Positions 11,272 through 21,376 are shown, numbered from the stretch's first letter. The stretch: DNA of 64,000 nt from Oxalobacteraceae bacterium (GCA_010024875.1 RGFZ01000004.1:1-64000); one strand, 5' to 3'. Notes: a model not told the origin generated them from the letters alone. Program-made: numbers and translations.

Positions 11272-12114
11272 ATGCCTAATCAACACTACGAAAATTTCCC
11301 GGTCGCCTCGCCGCTCTTGCCCCGCGAGATGCGCGCCCCGGTCAGGGTGTTGTATGCATTCGCTCGCAGCGCCGACGATCTGGCGGACGAAGGCCATGCC
11401 AGACCGGAAGAACGTATCGCGGCGCTTGATGCGTACGAGAGAGAGCTCGACCTGATCGATGCTGGTCAGAGCCCAACCTCGACCCTCTTTCGTCAGTTGT
11501 CCGCGACGCTGCGTGAGCGACGCATCGGCACGGCTTTGCTGCGCGATCTGCTGTCCGCGTTTAGGCAAGATGTTCGTCAGACTCGCTATGCCACTTTTAC
11601 CGCGCTGCTCGACTATTGCCGGCGCTCGGCCAACCCCGTGGGGCGTCTGATGCTGGCGCTCGCTGGCGAGGCACGCGAGAGCTCGCTCAGGATGAGCGAT
11701 GCGATCTGCAGTGCGCTGCAGATCATCAATTTTTTGCAGGATGTGGCGATCGACTGGGAAAAATCGCGCGTTTACCTGCCGCAGGAAGATATGCATCGCT
11801 TCGGAGTGACTGAGCAGCAGATCGCGAATGCCGACATGAACGAGCGCTGGCACGCGCTGATGCAGTTCGAGATTGATCGGGCCCGCGAGATGATGTGCGC
11901 CGGCGCACCGCTGGCACTGACAATCGGTGGCCGACTGGGGTGGGAGTTGCGGCTGGTGGTGCAAGGCGGACTGCGTATCCTCGAAAAAATCGAGGCTGCC
12001 GGTCATGATGTTTTTTACCGCCGTCCCACGCTACATGCGGCTGACTGGCTGCTGATGATCTGGCGTGCGTGGTCACAACCCGTGCCCACGCAGCGTCGGT
12101 ATTCTGCGCGCTGA
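11272..12114 (+). CDS. hpnC: Squalene synthase HpnC (hydroxysqualene synthase)
   Basis: 280 aa; SQS/PSY fold; DDLADEG Asp-rich motif and INFLQDVAIDWEKSRVYLP; first gene of hpnCDE order. Confidence 0.92.
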   Translation: MPNQHYENFPVASPLLPREMRAPVRVLYAFARSADDLADEGHARPEERIAALDAYERELDLIDAGQSPTSTLFRQLSATLRERRIGTALLRDLLSAFRQDVRQTRYATFTALLDYCRRSANPVGRLMLALAGEARESSLRMSDAICSALQIINFLQDVAIDWEKSRVYLPQEDMHRFGVTEQQIANADMNERWHALMQFEIDRAREMMCAGAPLALTIGGRLGWELRLVVQGGLRILEKIEAAGHDVFYRRPTLHAADWLLMIWRAWSQPVPTQRRYSAR

Positions 12115-12148
12115 TCTTTTTGTTCTTGAGAGTCTCCCCGGTCTGACG

Positions 12149-12982
12149 ATGACACCCGACGAATACTGCCAACAAAAAGCCGCACAAAGCGGCTCGAGCT
12201 TTTACTACAGTTTTCTCTTCCTTCCGCCGCAGCGGCGCAAGGCCATCACCGCACTGTATGCGTTCTGCCGCGAAGTTGACGATGTGGTGGATGAGACCAG
12301 CGATCCTTCCATCGCACGCACCACGCTCGACTGGTGGCGGCGCGAGGTACAGAGCTTGCTGTCAGGCTCGCCGACCCACCCCGTGACCCAGGCGCTGCAG
12401 CCACACCTGTCCGCGTTCGGTGTGCGCGGCGAGCATCTGCTGGCCGTCATCGATGGGATGGAAATGGACCTGACGCAGACCCGCTATCTTGATTATCCTG
12501 CGCTGCAGCGCTATTGCTGGCACGTCGCTAGCGTCGTCGGCATCATGTCGGCCAGTATCTTCGGCTACAGCGACGAGCGCACGCTGAGCTATGCAGAGAA
12601 ACTCGGACTGGCTTTTCAGCTCACGAATATCATCCGCGATGTCGGTGAAGATGCTCGCCGGGGCCGCATCTACCTGCCGATCAGCGAATTACAGGAATAT
12701 CGGGTCACTGCCGCTGAGGTCCTCCAGGCGAGGCACAGCGAACGATTTGAAGCGCTGATGCAGTTCCAGACACAGCGCGCGCAGTCGCTGTATGACGAAG
12801 CCTTCGCCGCACTGCCCGGCGCCGACCGCCGCGCGCAACGGCCCGGTCTGATCATGGCGGCAATCTATCGCACCTTGCTTGACGAAATACAGCGCGATGG
12901 CTTCCAGGTGCTTCAGCATAAAGTGTCGCTGACGCCGCTGCGCAAGTTATGGCTGGCATGGAAAACCTGGGTCAAACCCTGA
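12149..12982 (+). CDS. hpnD: Presqualene diphosphate synthase HpnD
   Basis: ALYAFCREVDDVVDE and TNIIRDVGEDARRGRIYLP motifs; ATG at 12149 preferred to the ORF start at 12065. Confidence 0.93.
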   Translation: MTPDEYCQQKAAQSGSSFYYSFLFLPPQRRKAITALYAFCREVDDVVDETSDPSIARTTLDWWRREVQSLLSGSPTHPVTQALQPHLSAFGVRGEHLLAVIDGMEMDLTQTRYLDYPALQRYCWHVASVVGIMSASIFGYSDERTLSYAEKLGLAFQLTNIIRDVGEDARRGRIYLPISELQEYRVTAAEVLQARHSERFEALMQFQTQRAQSLYDEAFAALPGADRRAQRPGLIMAAIYRTLLDEIQRDGFQVLQHKVSLTPLRKLWLAWKTWVKP

Positions 12983-12995
12983 AAAACACCTCCTC

Positions 12996-14327
12996 ATGAA
13001 GAAAACACAGGTCGCCATCGTTGGCGCTGGCTGGGCGGGCTGCTCAGCGGCAGTCGAACTGGCACGGCGCGGCGCGCGCGTCACGCTGTTCGAGGCGTCT
13101 CGCACGGCCGGCGGGCGCGCGCGGCGTGTCGAGCATGCAGGTCGCACGCTCGACAATGGCCAGCACATCCTGCTGGGCGCGTATCGCGACACCCTGCACA
13201 TGATGCGGCAAGTCGGCATCGACCCTGCGAGAGCGATGCTCCGCTTGCCGCTCCAAATGCGCTACCCGCCAGGCACCGGTGGCATGGACTTCATTGCGCC
13301 ACGACTTCCCGCGCCTTTTCATCTGCTGGTCGCAGTCCTGCGTGCGAAAGGATTGAGCTCGGCCGACAAGCTCTCTCTGGCACGTTTTTCTACTGCTGCT
13401 CGCTGGATGGACTGGCAGCTCGACATTGATTGCAGCGTGGATGCGCTTCTGGACCAATTCGACCAGACCGAGCGACTGGCGCAACTGATGTGGCGACCGC
13501 TCTGTATCGCTGCGCTGAACACCCCGCCCGAGCGCGCATCGGCGCGGGTGTTTCTGCGCGTGCTGGGTGACTCGCTGGGCGCTACCCGCAACGCATCCGA
13601 CATGCTGCTGCCCAAGGAGGATCTGTCCACACTGTTCCCGGACGCCGCCATCGCTTATCTCGAGAAGCATCATGGCCATTACCAACCGGGTGCACGAGTG
13701 CGCTCGCTGCAGGCAATGAACCGACAGTGGACACTGGAGATCGAAGGAAACGATCTGCCTTCGGCAAGCTTCGAGCGGATCATCATCGCCAGCCCGGCGC
13801 CGGTAGCGCAGTCGCTACTGGCACCGCACGACAGCGCGCTGGCGGCATCGCTGCAGTTTGAGCACGAGCCGATCACGACCTGCTATCTGCAGTACGACGC
13901 CGGCATTCGGCTTGCGCAACCTTTTTATGCGCTGGCAGACCAGCCTGCTGACAATCAGTGGGGGCAATTTGTCTTTGATCGCGGCTGGCTGGACGAGGCG
14001 CAGGCGGGCACCATGGCCGTCGTGATCAGTGCGTCATCGGAAGCGATGCAACTGTCTCATCAGTCATTGATCAACGCCGTAGCAAACCAACTGGCAGCCG
14101 TGTTCCGCGATCCTGCGCTTGCCTCACCAGTCTGGACACAAATCATTACCGAGAAGCGCGCGACGTTTGCTTGCACGCCTGATCTGCAGCGCCCGACGAA
14201 TCAGACCTCGCTGCCGAATGTCTGGCTGGCGGGGGATTACACCGCCGGACCTTATCCTGCAACGATAGAAAGCGCGGTGCGCAGCGGCCTTGCAGCGGCA
14301 CAACTTGTGCTGGCATCAATGCATTGA
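12996..14327 (+). CDS. hpnE: Hydroxysqualene dehydroxylase HpnE (FAD-dependent)
   Basis: 443 aa; N-terminal FAD motif VAIVGAGWAGCSAAVELARRGARVTLFEA; C-terminal NVWLAGDYTAGPYPATIESAVRSG. Confidence 0.93.
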   Translation: MKKTQVAIVGAGWAGCSAAVELARRGARVTLFEASRTAGGRARRVEHAGRTLDNGQHILLGAYRDTLHMMRQVGIDPARAMLRLPLQMRYPPGTGGMDFIAPRLPAPFHLLVAVLRAKGLSSADKLSLARFSTAARWMDWQLDIDCSVDALLDQFDQTERLAQLMWRPLCIAALNTPPERASARVFLRVLGDSLGATRNASDMLLPKEDLSTLFPDAAIAYLEKHHGHYQPGARVRSLQAMNRQWTLEIEGNDLPSASFERIIIASPAPVAQSLLAPHDSALAASLQFEHEPITTCYLQYDAGIRLAQPFYALADQPADNQWGQFVFDRGWLDEAQAGTMAVVISASSEAMQLSHQSLINAVANQLAAVFRDPALASPVWTQIITEKRATFACTPDLQRPTNQTSLPNVWLAGDYTAGPYPATIESAVRSGLAAAQLVLASMH

Positions 14328-14420
14328 GATGGGCTAGTGAATAGCAAGAAAGGCTCACGCGGTGCATGATGCCAGTCAGTGAAGCAGGCAGATTGTTCGA
14401 GATCATTGAACATCTTAAAG

Positions 14421-14545
14421 TCACTGGATCCCGGCCTGCGCCGTGCTGAGGTTTCAGCTGCTACCGGCTCTCATGTCGTCGTCCCGGCGCAGGCCGGGAC
14501 CCAGCGTCTTTTGTTGCGTGTAGAGACGCTTGGGCTTGACTCACT
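14421..14545. repeat. REPIN-like composite repeat: two inverted palindromic cores plus flanking sequence
   Basis: ACTGGATCCCGGCCTGCGCCGTGCTGA (14423-14449) opposite to GTCGTCCCGGCGCAGGCCGGGACCCAG (14478-14504), followed by AGCGTCT...AGACGCT-type sequence shared with about 25.0 kb. Confidence 0.7.
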
Positions 14546-14569
14546 GGAGAGGAAGAAAGACTTCGGGAG

Positions 14570-15940
14570 CTACTGCAACTCCCGCACGCGATTCATCGCT
14601 TCATCAATACGCTCAACGCCAATCACCTGAAGTCCTTCGATCTTCTGCTTCGGCAGGTTCGACTTGGGCACTAGCGCGACCGAGAATCCCAACTTCGCCG
14701 CTTCCCTCAGACGCTCCTGACCGCGCGGCGCCGGACGAATTTCGCCCGCAAGACCCACCTCGCCAAACGCCACCAGACCGCGCGGCAAGGGTTTGTTGCG
14801 CATCGAGGACTGTATCGCCAGCAGCACCGCCAGATCCGCTGCAGGCTCGGTGATCTTCACGCCGCCGACAGCATTGATGAATACATCCTGATCGTAGGCA
14901 GCAACGCCCGCATGCCGGTGCAGTACCGCGAGCAGCATCGCCAGCCGATTCTGCTCCAGCCCGACCGAAAGCCGGCGCGCATTCGGCACATGCGAGGCAT
15001 CGACCAGCGCCTGTATCTCCACCAGCAGCGGACGTGTGCCCTCTTGGGTGACCATCACACAAGAACCGGGTACCTGACTGTCATGCTGCGACAGGAACAA
15101 CGCCGAGGGATTGGAAACGCCTTTCAGGCCTTTCTCGGTCATGGCGAATACACCCAGTTCGTTTACAGCGCCAAAGCGATTCTTGAAGGCGCGCACCAGA
15201 CGAAAGCTGGAATGGGTATCTCCCTCGAAATACAGCACGGTATCAACGATGTGCTCCAGAACGCGCGGACCCGCCAGCGCGCCCTCTTTGGTGACATGTC
15301 CGACCAAAATGATGGTGATACCCGATTGCTTGGCCACGCGTGTCAGCTGCGCCGCGCATTCGCGCACCTGCGCAACCGAACCCGGCGCAGAGGTCAGTGC
15401 ATCCGAGTACAAGGTCTGTATCGAATCGATGACCGCGACTTCCGGCTTGTGCTCGGCCAGCGTGTTGAGAATTTTTTCCAGCTGAATTTCTGCCTGTAGC
15501 TGCAAACGATCGGCGTCGATCGCCAAACGTCGTGCGCGCAATGCGACTTGTGCACCGGATTCTTCACCACTTACATACAGCGCACGCTTGACGCGTGACA
15601 GATTGGCCAGCGCCTGTAATAGTAAGGTGGATTTGCCGATGCCCGGATCGCCGCCGATCAGCACCACACCACCGGCCACCAATCCGCCGCCAAGCACGCG
15701 ATCGAATTCATCGATATCCGTGCCGAACCGGGGCACATCGCTGGCTTCGATATCGGCCAGCCGCAGAACAGGTGAGCCTTGCACCAGGCCTTTCTGTGAC
15801 GAGAAGCGGTTGCCACCGGAAGGCTCGGCGAGGCTTTCGACCATGGTATTCCAGCTGTGGCACGAAGGGCATTGCCCTGCCCATTTGTTGCTGACGCCGC
15901 CGCACTCGGTGCAGCTGTACTGGATTTTTTGTTTGGCCAT
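14570..15940 (-). CDS. radA: DNA repair protein RadA
   Basis: Zinc finger CTECGGVSNKWAGQCPSC; Walker A GGDPGIGKSTLLLQ; KNRFG motif; start MAKQKIQYS at 15940. Confidence 0.97.
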   Translation of the reverse strand: MAKQKIQYSCTECGGVSNKWAGQCPSCHSWNTMVESLAEPSGGNRFSSQKGLVQGSPVLRLADIEASDVPRFGTDIDEFDRVLGGGLVAGGVVLIGGDPGIGKSTLLLQALANLSRVKRALYVSGEESGAQVALRARRLAIDADRLQLQAEIQLEKILNTLAEHKPEVAVIDSIQTLYSDALTSAPGSVAQVRECAAQLTRVAKQSGITIILVGHVTKEGALAGPRVLEHIVDTVLYFEGDTHSSFRLVRAFKNRFGAVNELGVFAMTEKGLKGVSNPSALFLSQHDSQVPGSCVMVTQEGTRPLLVEIQALVDASHVPNARRLSVGLEQNRLAMLLAVLHRHAGVAAYDQDVFINAVGGVKITEPAADLAVLLAIQSSMRNKPLPRGLVAFGEVGLAGEIRPAPRGQERLREAAKLGFSVALVPKSNLPKQKIEGLQVIGVERIDEAMNRVRELQ

Positions 15941-15948
15941 TGCGGCGC

Positions 15949-17025
15949 TCAACGCGTGGTCGCGCGCTGCACACGCGGCGTTATCGAGCACATCAATTCA
16001 TAGCCGATGGTACCCGCCGCTTGCGCGACCTCATCAACCGGCAGCCCCGGGCCCCAGAGCATGACCTCGCTACCAACCCGGGCATCAGGAATGCCGGACA
16101 GATCAACATTGAGCATGTCCATCGACACGCGGCCCAGCAACTGCGACCGTTTGCCATTGACCAGCACCGGCGTCCCGGTCGGCGCATGACGCGGATAGCC
16201 ATCGGCATAACCGCAAGCGACAATGCCTATGCGCATGTCGCGCTCGGCGCGGAACAGGCTGCCATAGCCGACCGAGTCGCCCGCTTTCAGGGATTGCACT
16301 GCGATCAGGCGGGTGGTCAGACTCATCGCGGCTTGTAGACCAAACGAATGCGCGCTACCTCCCCCCGGAGAGCCGCCGTACAACATCACGCCCGGCCTGA
16401 TCCAGTCGCAGCGGATCTCAGGATGCAGCAAAATGGCGGGGGAATTCGATACGCTGACCTCAGCCTGCATCTCAGAGGTGGCCTCATGGAAGCGACGCAT
16501 CTGCTCTTCTACATCGGGATCCGCGCTCTTTTGATCAGCATTCGCGAAATGCGTGATCAGCGACACTTTGCCTACTGCCGGCATGGCTGAGAGGCGCTGC
16601 CACACCGCCTTTGCCTGCGCAGAGGGAAAGCCGAGGCGGTTCATGCCCGTGTTGATCTTCAGATGCACGTCGACGGGCTGCAACGGCTTGAAATGCTCCA
16701 GCATGTCGAGTTGCTCGGACGTGTGGATCACCGGCTGCAGGCCATAGTCGCCGATCATTTTCAAGTCGCTGCTGTCGAACATACCCTGCATCATCATGAT
16801 CGGTCGGTGCCAGCCAAGTTCGCGCAAGTGCGCGGCGCGGTCAAACTCGATCAGTGACAATCCGTCTGCCTGCGCAAAGGCGATCAGTCCGTTCTCCAGT
16901 CCGTGACCATAGGCATCGGCCTTGACGACTGCCCAGACCTTTGCGCCCGGGGCAGCGGTGCGCACAAGCGCAAGGTTGGCACGCATGGCGGCAAGGTCGG
17001 TAGTCGCAACGATGGGACGCGGCAT
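15949..17025 (-). CDS. alr: Alanine racemase
   Basis: PLP-Lys motif AVVKADAYGHG; start MPRPIVATTDLAAMRANLA. Confidence 0.95.
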   Translation of the reverse strand: MPRPIVATTDLAAMRANLALVRTAAPGAKVWAVVKADAYGHGLENGLIAFAQADGLSLIEFDRAAHLRELGWHRPIMMMQGMFDSSDLKMIGDYGLQPVIHTSEQLDMLEHFKPLQPVDVHLKINTGMNRLGFPSAQAKAVWQRLSAMPAVGKVSLITHFANADQKSADPDVEEQMRRFHEATSEMQAEVSVSNSPAILLHPEIRCDWIRPGVMLYGGSPGGGSAHSFGLQAAMSLTTRLIAVQSLKAGDSVGYGSLFRAERDMRIGIVACGYADGYPRHAPTGTPVLVNGKRSQLLGRVSMDMLNVDLSGIPDARVGSEVMLWGPGLPVDEVAQAAGTIGYELMCSITPRVQRATTR

Positions 17026-17210
17026 TGAGAAGAGTCGAATCAAATGAAGTGGAAAACCCTGAATTCTACCGGACGCCGAACCTGTACTGCCGAGGAAAGG
17101 ATAAGATTTCATGGTATAAAGCCGGGGTCGCTGCGCAAGCAGGCCGCTCATCGGCTCAATTTAGCAGCGACAGAAAAAGCGCAGATCAATCGCAGGCAGC
17201 CTGTCTTTCC

Positions 17211-18479
17211 ATGAATCCCGGCTTTTACACCATCATGGCGGCGCAGTTTTTTTCGTCGCTCGCCGACAATGCGCTGCTAATCGTCGCCATCTCATTGCTG
17301 GCGTCCGCCGAGTCCCCCGGCTGGATGACGCCCATGCTCAAGCTGTTCTTCGTCACCTCCTATGTCGTGCTGGCACCCTTTGTCGGTGCATTTGCCGATT
17401 CGTTGCCCAAGGGCCGGGTGATGTTCATCACCAACCTGGTAAAAATTGTCGGCTGCTTGATGATGTTCTTCAGCATCCACCCGCTGCTGGCCTATGCGGT
17501 CGTGGGCTTTGGCGCAGCGGCGTACTCGCCGGCCAAATACGGCATCCTGACCGAACTCCTGCCCGCAGAAAAACTCGTCGCAGCCAATGGCTGGATCGAA
17601 GGCCTGACCGTGCTCTCGATTATTTTGGGTACCGTGTTGGGCGGCGCGCTGGTGAGTGAAAAGTTTGCTGCGGCAATCGCCGCGATGCTACCCGTGAATC
17701 ATTTCGAACTCAGTGTGTCGCTGGAAATTGCCCTGGGCGTGGTCATGGTGGCCTACTTACTCGCCGCCTTATTCAACTTGAAGATACCCGACACCGGCGC
17801 GCACTATCCCGCTCAAGAGCGCCATCCGGTGCGGCTAATCGTTGACTTTTCGCATTGCTTTGTCGCACTCTGGAAGGACCGACTCGGCCAGATCTCATTG
17901 TCAGTGACTTCGCTGTTCTGGGGCGCGGGTGCAACACTGCAATTCATCGTGCTGAAGTGGGCCGAGAAAGCGCTGAACATGCCTCTCGCGCAAGGCGCGA
18001 TCCTTCAGGGTGTGGTGGCCTTTGGTGTCGCCTTCGGCGCCATGGCGGCGGCGCGGCGCGTGCCCCTGAAAAAATCACTGACCGTGATGCCGCTCGGCTT
18101 TGCAATGGGCATCATCGTTATCGTGATGGTGACGGTGACGAAGGTGTTTTTCGCTTACCCTCTGCTGGTACTGATCGGCGCACTGTCTGGCTATTTTGTG
18201 GTGCCGATGAATGCCTTGCTGCAGCATCGGGGACACGTGCTGATGAGCGCAGGGCACTCGATCGCGGTGCAAAATTTCAGCGAGAACCTATCCATCCTGA
18301 TGATGCTCGGCCTCTATGCGCTACTGGTGAAGCTGGATTTCAGCGTCAACGTGGTGATCGTGCTGTTCGGTTTATTTGTGGCGGGTGTGATGTGGGCCGT
18401 GATGAAACGACATGCCGCCAACCAGCGGGAATATGATTCACTGCATCTGATTGGCGAGCAAAAGCACGTCGGCACCTGA
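17211..18479 (+). CDS. lplT: Lysophospholipid transporter LplT-like MFS protein
   Basis: MNPGFYTIMAAQFFSSLADNALLIVAISLL typical LplT N-terminus; 12-TM MFS pattern. Confidence 0.88.
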   Translation: MNPGFYTIMAAQFFSSLADNALLIVAISLLASAESPGWMTPMLKLFFVTSYVVLAPFVGAFADSLPKGRVMFITNLVKIVGCLMMFFSIHPLLAYAVVGFGAAAYSPAKYGILTELLPAEKLVAANGWIEGLTVLSIILGTVLGGALVSEKFAAAIAAMLPVNHFELSVSLEIALGVVMVAYLLAALFNLKIPDTGAHYPAQERHPVRLIVDFSHCFVALWKDRLGQISLSVTSLFWGAGATLQFIVLKWAEKALNMPLAQGAILQGVVAFGVAFGAMAAARRVPLKKSLTVMPLGFAMGIIVIVMVTVTKVFFAYPLLVLIGALSGYFVVPMNALLQHRGHVLMSAGHSIAVQNFSENLSILMMLGLYALLVKLDFSVNVVIVLFGLFVAGVMWAVMKRHAANQREYDSLHLIGEQKHVGT

Positions 18480-18480
18480 T

Positions 18481-19455
18481 TCATGCGTGCGCAGGCGCTC
18501 TCTTCTGCGCACGTTCTTCCCAATCCGTAGGCACCACGAAACCGCGATCGGTTTCTGTCCATCGTCCGTTATCTTCCGAAAGATTGGCAATCATCACGGG
18601 CATGTCGTGGGATGCCAATCGTTGTTTCAGTGCGATATCGGCTTGGCCGAATGAGCTGAATTCTGTATGTGCAACCTGCGCCGGTGCAAGCCACGACAGG
18701 CGAGGAAGTATCAGCGAAGACTCCGACAGATGGTCCTTGAGTTCGTCGATACGGCACCACCAGCCTCGGCAATGTGGCAACGACACGCCGAATGCGTCGC
18801 CATTGATCGGATCATCTCGGCGGTAGAACAGCCAGCCCTTGATCAGCGCCTTCGCAGCTGCCAGTGGCTCACCCAGCAATGCCCTCGCTGCAGGACGTTC
18901 ACCCAGCGCCAACTGCCGGCCAAAGATCTTTTGCATCTTCGCGCCTAGCGTATCGGCAAGATTCGGGCCGATGAAATAATCGGGCCTATCCACTCGTTGG
19001 TCCGTTGCTGCGCCTTCAGCCGGCTGCGGACGCAGCAGGTAAAACTTCGTCGCCAGTTCCCAGTGCTCCAGCCCCGTTGGCAAACGCAGCAGAAAATCGA
19101 ATTCTCCCAACGTTCCTTCTACCGGGTCGCGTACTTGAAGACCGTGCACATGCAGCACCCCCGATTGCGCGAAGTACCAGGCAAGCAGTTTTTCGGCATA
19201 ACGTCCCAGTCGGACCAGCGGCTGCTCATTCAAAAACTGATGCAGGCCTGCTGGTTGCTGATCCAGCGCGTGCAGCCAATCGGCGTGATCGCGACCGATC
19301 AGACTGGCAAGTCTGCCCTGCCAGCGAGGCGAGCTGATATCCAGCAGATCAGGAGCATCCAGCAACCAGGCCAGCGAGCGCACATGCGGATCGCGCAGTG
19401 CGCCCCAGCGGTGATGAAATTCAGATTGAAATACTGAAAAATCAGCGCTCATCAT
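18481..19455 (-). CDS. DUF1853-like protein (possible PD-(D/E)XK-type nuclease fold)
   Basis: GTLGEFDFLLRLPTGLEHWELATKFYL segment typical of DUF1853 proteins; start MMSADFSVFQSEFHHRWG. Confidence 0.75.
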   Translation of the reverse strand: MMSADFSVFQSEFHHRWGALRDPHVRSLAWLLDAPDLLDISSPRWQGRLASLIGRDHADWLHALDQQPAGLHQFLNEQPLVRLGRYAEKLLAWYFAQSGVLHVHGLQVRDPVEGTLGEFDFLLRLPTGLEHWELATKFYLLRPQPAEGAATDQRVDRPDYFIGPNLADTLGAKMQKIFGRQLALGERPAARALLGEPLAAAKALIKGWLFYRRDDPINGDAFGVSLPHCRGWWCRIDELKDHLSESSLILPRLSWLAPAQVAHTEFSSFGQADIALKQRLASHDMPVMIANLSEDNGRWTETDRGFVVPTDWEERAQKRAPAHA

Positions 19456-20200
19456 AGAGCCGCTGCGCGAGGCAAAGGTCTTGCCAGCTCTTGGCCTTGT
19501 CGGCCGGCTTGCGCAGCAAATACGCCGGGTGATAGGTGACAACCAACGGTATGCCCGCATACGAATGCGGCTTGCCGCGCAGCCCGGACAAGGCCGTGTC
19601 TTCACCTACGCCCAGCAGCGACGCGGCCGCTGTCTTGCCCAGCGCGATGATGACATCCGGCTTGATCAGCGCGATCTGGCGTTCGAGATAAGGCATGCAT
19701 GCCGCCGCCTCATCTGCCGAAGGCGGACGATCGCGGCCGTCATCGCCAACTGGCCGGCACTTCACGATATTGGCGATGTAGGTGTGCTTGCCGCGCGCGA
19801 GACCAAGGGCGCGCATCATGTTGTCCAGCAGCTTGCCTGCCGGACCGACAAAGGGCTCGCCCTGCAAATCTTCATGGCGACCCGGCCCTTCGCCAATGAA
19901 CAGCCAGCGTGCCTGCCGATCGCCGATGCCGGGAACGGCGTGCGTTCGACCCTGGCACAATCCGCAGCTAGTACAGCTGCGTATGGTCGACTCGAGTGTG
20001 TCCCAATCCATCGCAGGTATGGCACCGTTGGCATGCGCTGACGAATAGTCTTCCGACCGAGGCGCTGGCACGTGTACCGAAGGTGCAGCTGACTCGGAGC
20101 GCGACGCATCGAGAGCGTGCCCTACCGGCATGCGCAAGACCCAGACCGGGCCCAGACCCATCTGCTCCAGCCGCCTCGCCTTGAGCTGATCAATCGCCAT
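19442..20200 (-). CDS. Uracil-DNA glycosylase family 4/5 (Fe-S type)
   Basis: CTSCGLCQGRTHAVPGIGD; GEGPGRHEDLQGEPFVGPAGKLLDNMM; TYHPAYLLR. Confidence 0.93.
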   Translation of the reverse strand: MAIDQLKARRLEQMGLGPVWVLRMPVGHALDASRSESAAPSVHVPAPRSEDYSSAHANGAIPAMDWDTLESTIRSCTSCGLCQGRTHAVPGIGDRQARWLFIGEGPGRHEDLQGEPFVGPAGKLLDNMMRALGLARGKHTYIANIVKCRPVGDDGRDRPPSADEAAACMPYLERQIALIKPDVIIALGKTAAASLLGVGEDTALSGLRGKPHSYAGIPLVVTYHPAYLLRKPADKAKSWQDLCLAQRLYDER

Positions 20201-20684
20201 GGCTATCCAGCATCAATCGCATCACGATTGCATCCTCGCGCGATGTGCCGGCGGCGGGGTAATACTGTTTGCGAACGCCAATCGGCTGAAAACCGCAATG
20301 GCGGTACACCGCCAATGCATGTTCGTTCGACGGACGAACTTCCAGCAGCACCGAGTGCATGTTGGCATCAAGCGCGAGCTGAATCACCTTGTCCAACAGC
20401 ATTCGTCCATAGCCTCGCCCGTGCAGATCGGGCCGGACGGTAATGTTCAGCAGATGCGTTTCATCGACCGCATGCATCAGCAAAAAATATCCAGCGAGGC
20501 GCGCGTCCGCCTCGCGTAGCGTCCATGCCTCATAGCGACTGGCAAGGGAATCGAGGAAATTACCGCGCGTCCAAGGAAAAGGATAGGCATCGTTCTCTAC
20601 CGCGACCACCGCTTCCACATCCTGCGCACGCATCATCGCAAAACGCAGCGCCGCTGCCGTACCGGTCATTGACGCACTGCTCAT
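20190..20684 (-). CDS. rimI: Ribosomal-protein-alanine N-acetyltransferase RimI
   Basis: GNAT motif RPDLHGRGYGRMLLDKVIQLA; overlaps tsaB. Confidence 0.92.
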   Translation of the reverse strand: MSSASMTGTAAALRFAMMRAQDVEAVVAVENDAYPFPWTRGNFLDSLASRYEAWTLREADARLAGYFLLMHAVDETHLLNITVRPDLHGRGYGRMLLDKVIQLALDANMHSVLLEVRPSNEHALAVYRHCGFQPIGVRKQYYPAAGTSREDAIVMRLMLDSHGD

Positions 20685-21376
20685 GCCGTGGCCCCGGCCA
20701 TGCGCTCGCGTGTGGTCAGCGCCACCTTGTTGCGCAGATAAATGGGTTGCGCTTCTCTCGCATGGACCGACTTGCCCTCATGGAGGGCGATGAGCGCCAG
20801 CGTCAGAACATCGGTGGCATGCGGCATCACCTCCGGCAGAAAAGAAGTCACTCCCAAATGCGAGAGATCACTCTGATAAGCGTTGAGTCCACTACCGCAA
20901 ACGGCAGGCAAACCGCTCGCTGTCAATTGCGAGGCAAACGACAAGGTCGGCCCGGTGATCGTGCTCCAGCCATTGTTGAACTGATACTGCGCCCAGTACA
21001 CCTCGCCCATGCGCGCGTCGAGCAATGGCAGCACATTGTCTGCGCCCAAGGTGCGCGCGCGTTCCGCCATCGCCAGCAAAGTCACGACAGGCACCACAGG
21101 CAAACCTGCACCGAAAGCCATTCCTTGTGCGAGACCGCACGCCGTTCTCACCCCGGTGAAAGCGCCTGGGCCTGCGCCAAATGCCAGCGCATCGCAATCC
21201 GACAAGCGAATGCCCGCCTCTTTCAGCATGGACTGAATCATCCCCGGCACAGTGGCCGAGTGCGTTTGCGCGCCCAGAGATTCTCTGCTGAATCGCGCTC
21301 CGCGATGGAGTAGCGCGACCGATGCGAGTTCCGTCGAGGTTTCAATGGCGATCAGCGTGGTAGAAACGGGTGACAT
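20681..21376 (-). CDS. tsaB: tRNA threonylcarbamoyladenosine biosynthesis protein TsaB
   Basis: LIAIETSTELASVALLH and FGAGPGAFTGVRTACGLAQG motifs. Confidence 0.94.
   Translation of the reverse strand: MSPVSTTLIAIETSTELASVALLHRGARFSRESLGAQTHSATVPGMIQSMLKEAGIRLSDCDALAFGAGPGAFTGVRTACGLAQGMAFGAGLPVVPVVTLLAMAERARTLGADNVLPLLDARMGEVYWAQYQFNNGWSTITGPTLSFASQLTASGLPAVCGSGLNAYQSDLSHLGVTSFLPEVMPHATDVLTLALIALHEGKSVHAREAQPIYLRNKVALTTRERMAGATA

Noticed and set aside
11031-11273. N-terminal extension of the RND adaptor ORF to 11273
   Set aside because: Extension lacks a signal peptide and overlaps hpnC; the lipobox places the real start near 11030
14475-14545. CRISPR repeat candidate
   Set aside because: Palindromic repeat is not in a regularly spaced array; few dispersed, inverted copies fit REP elements instead
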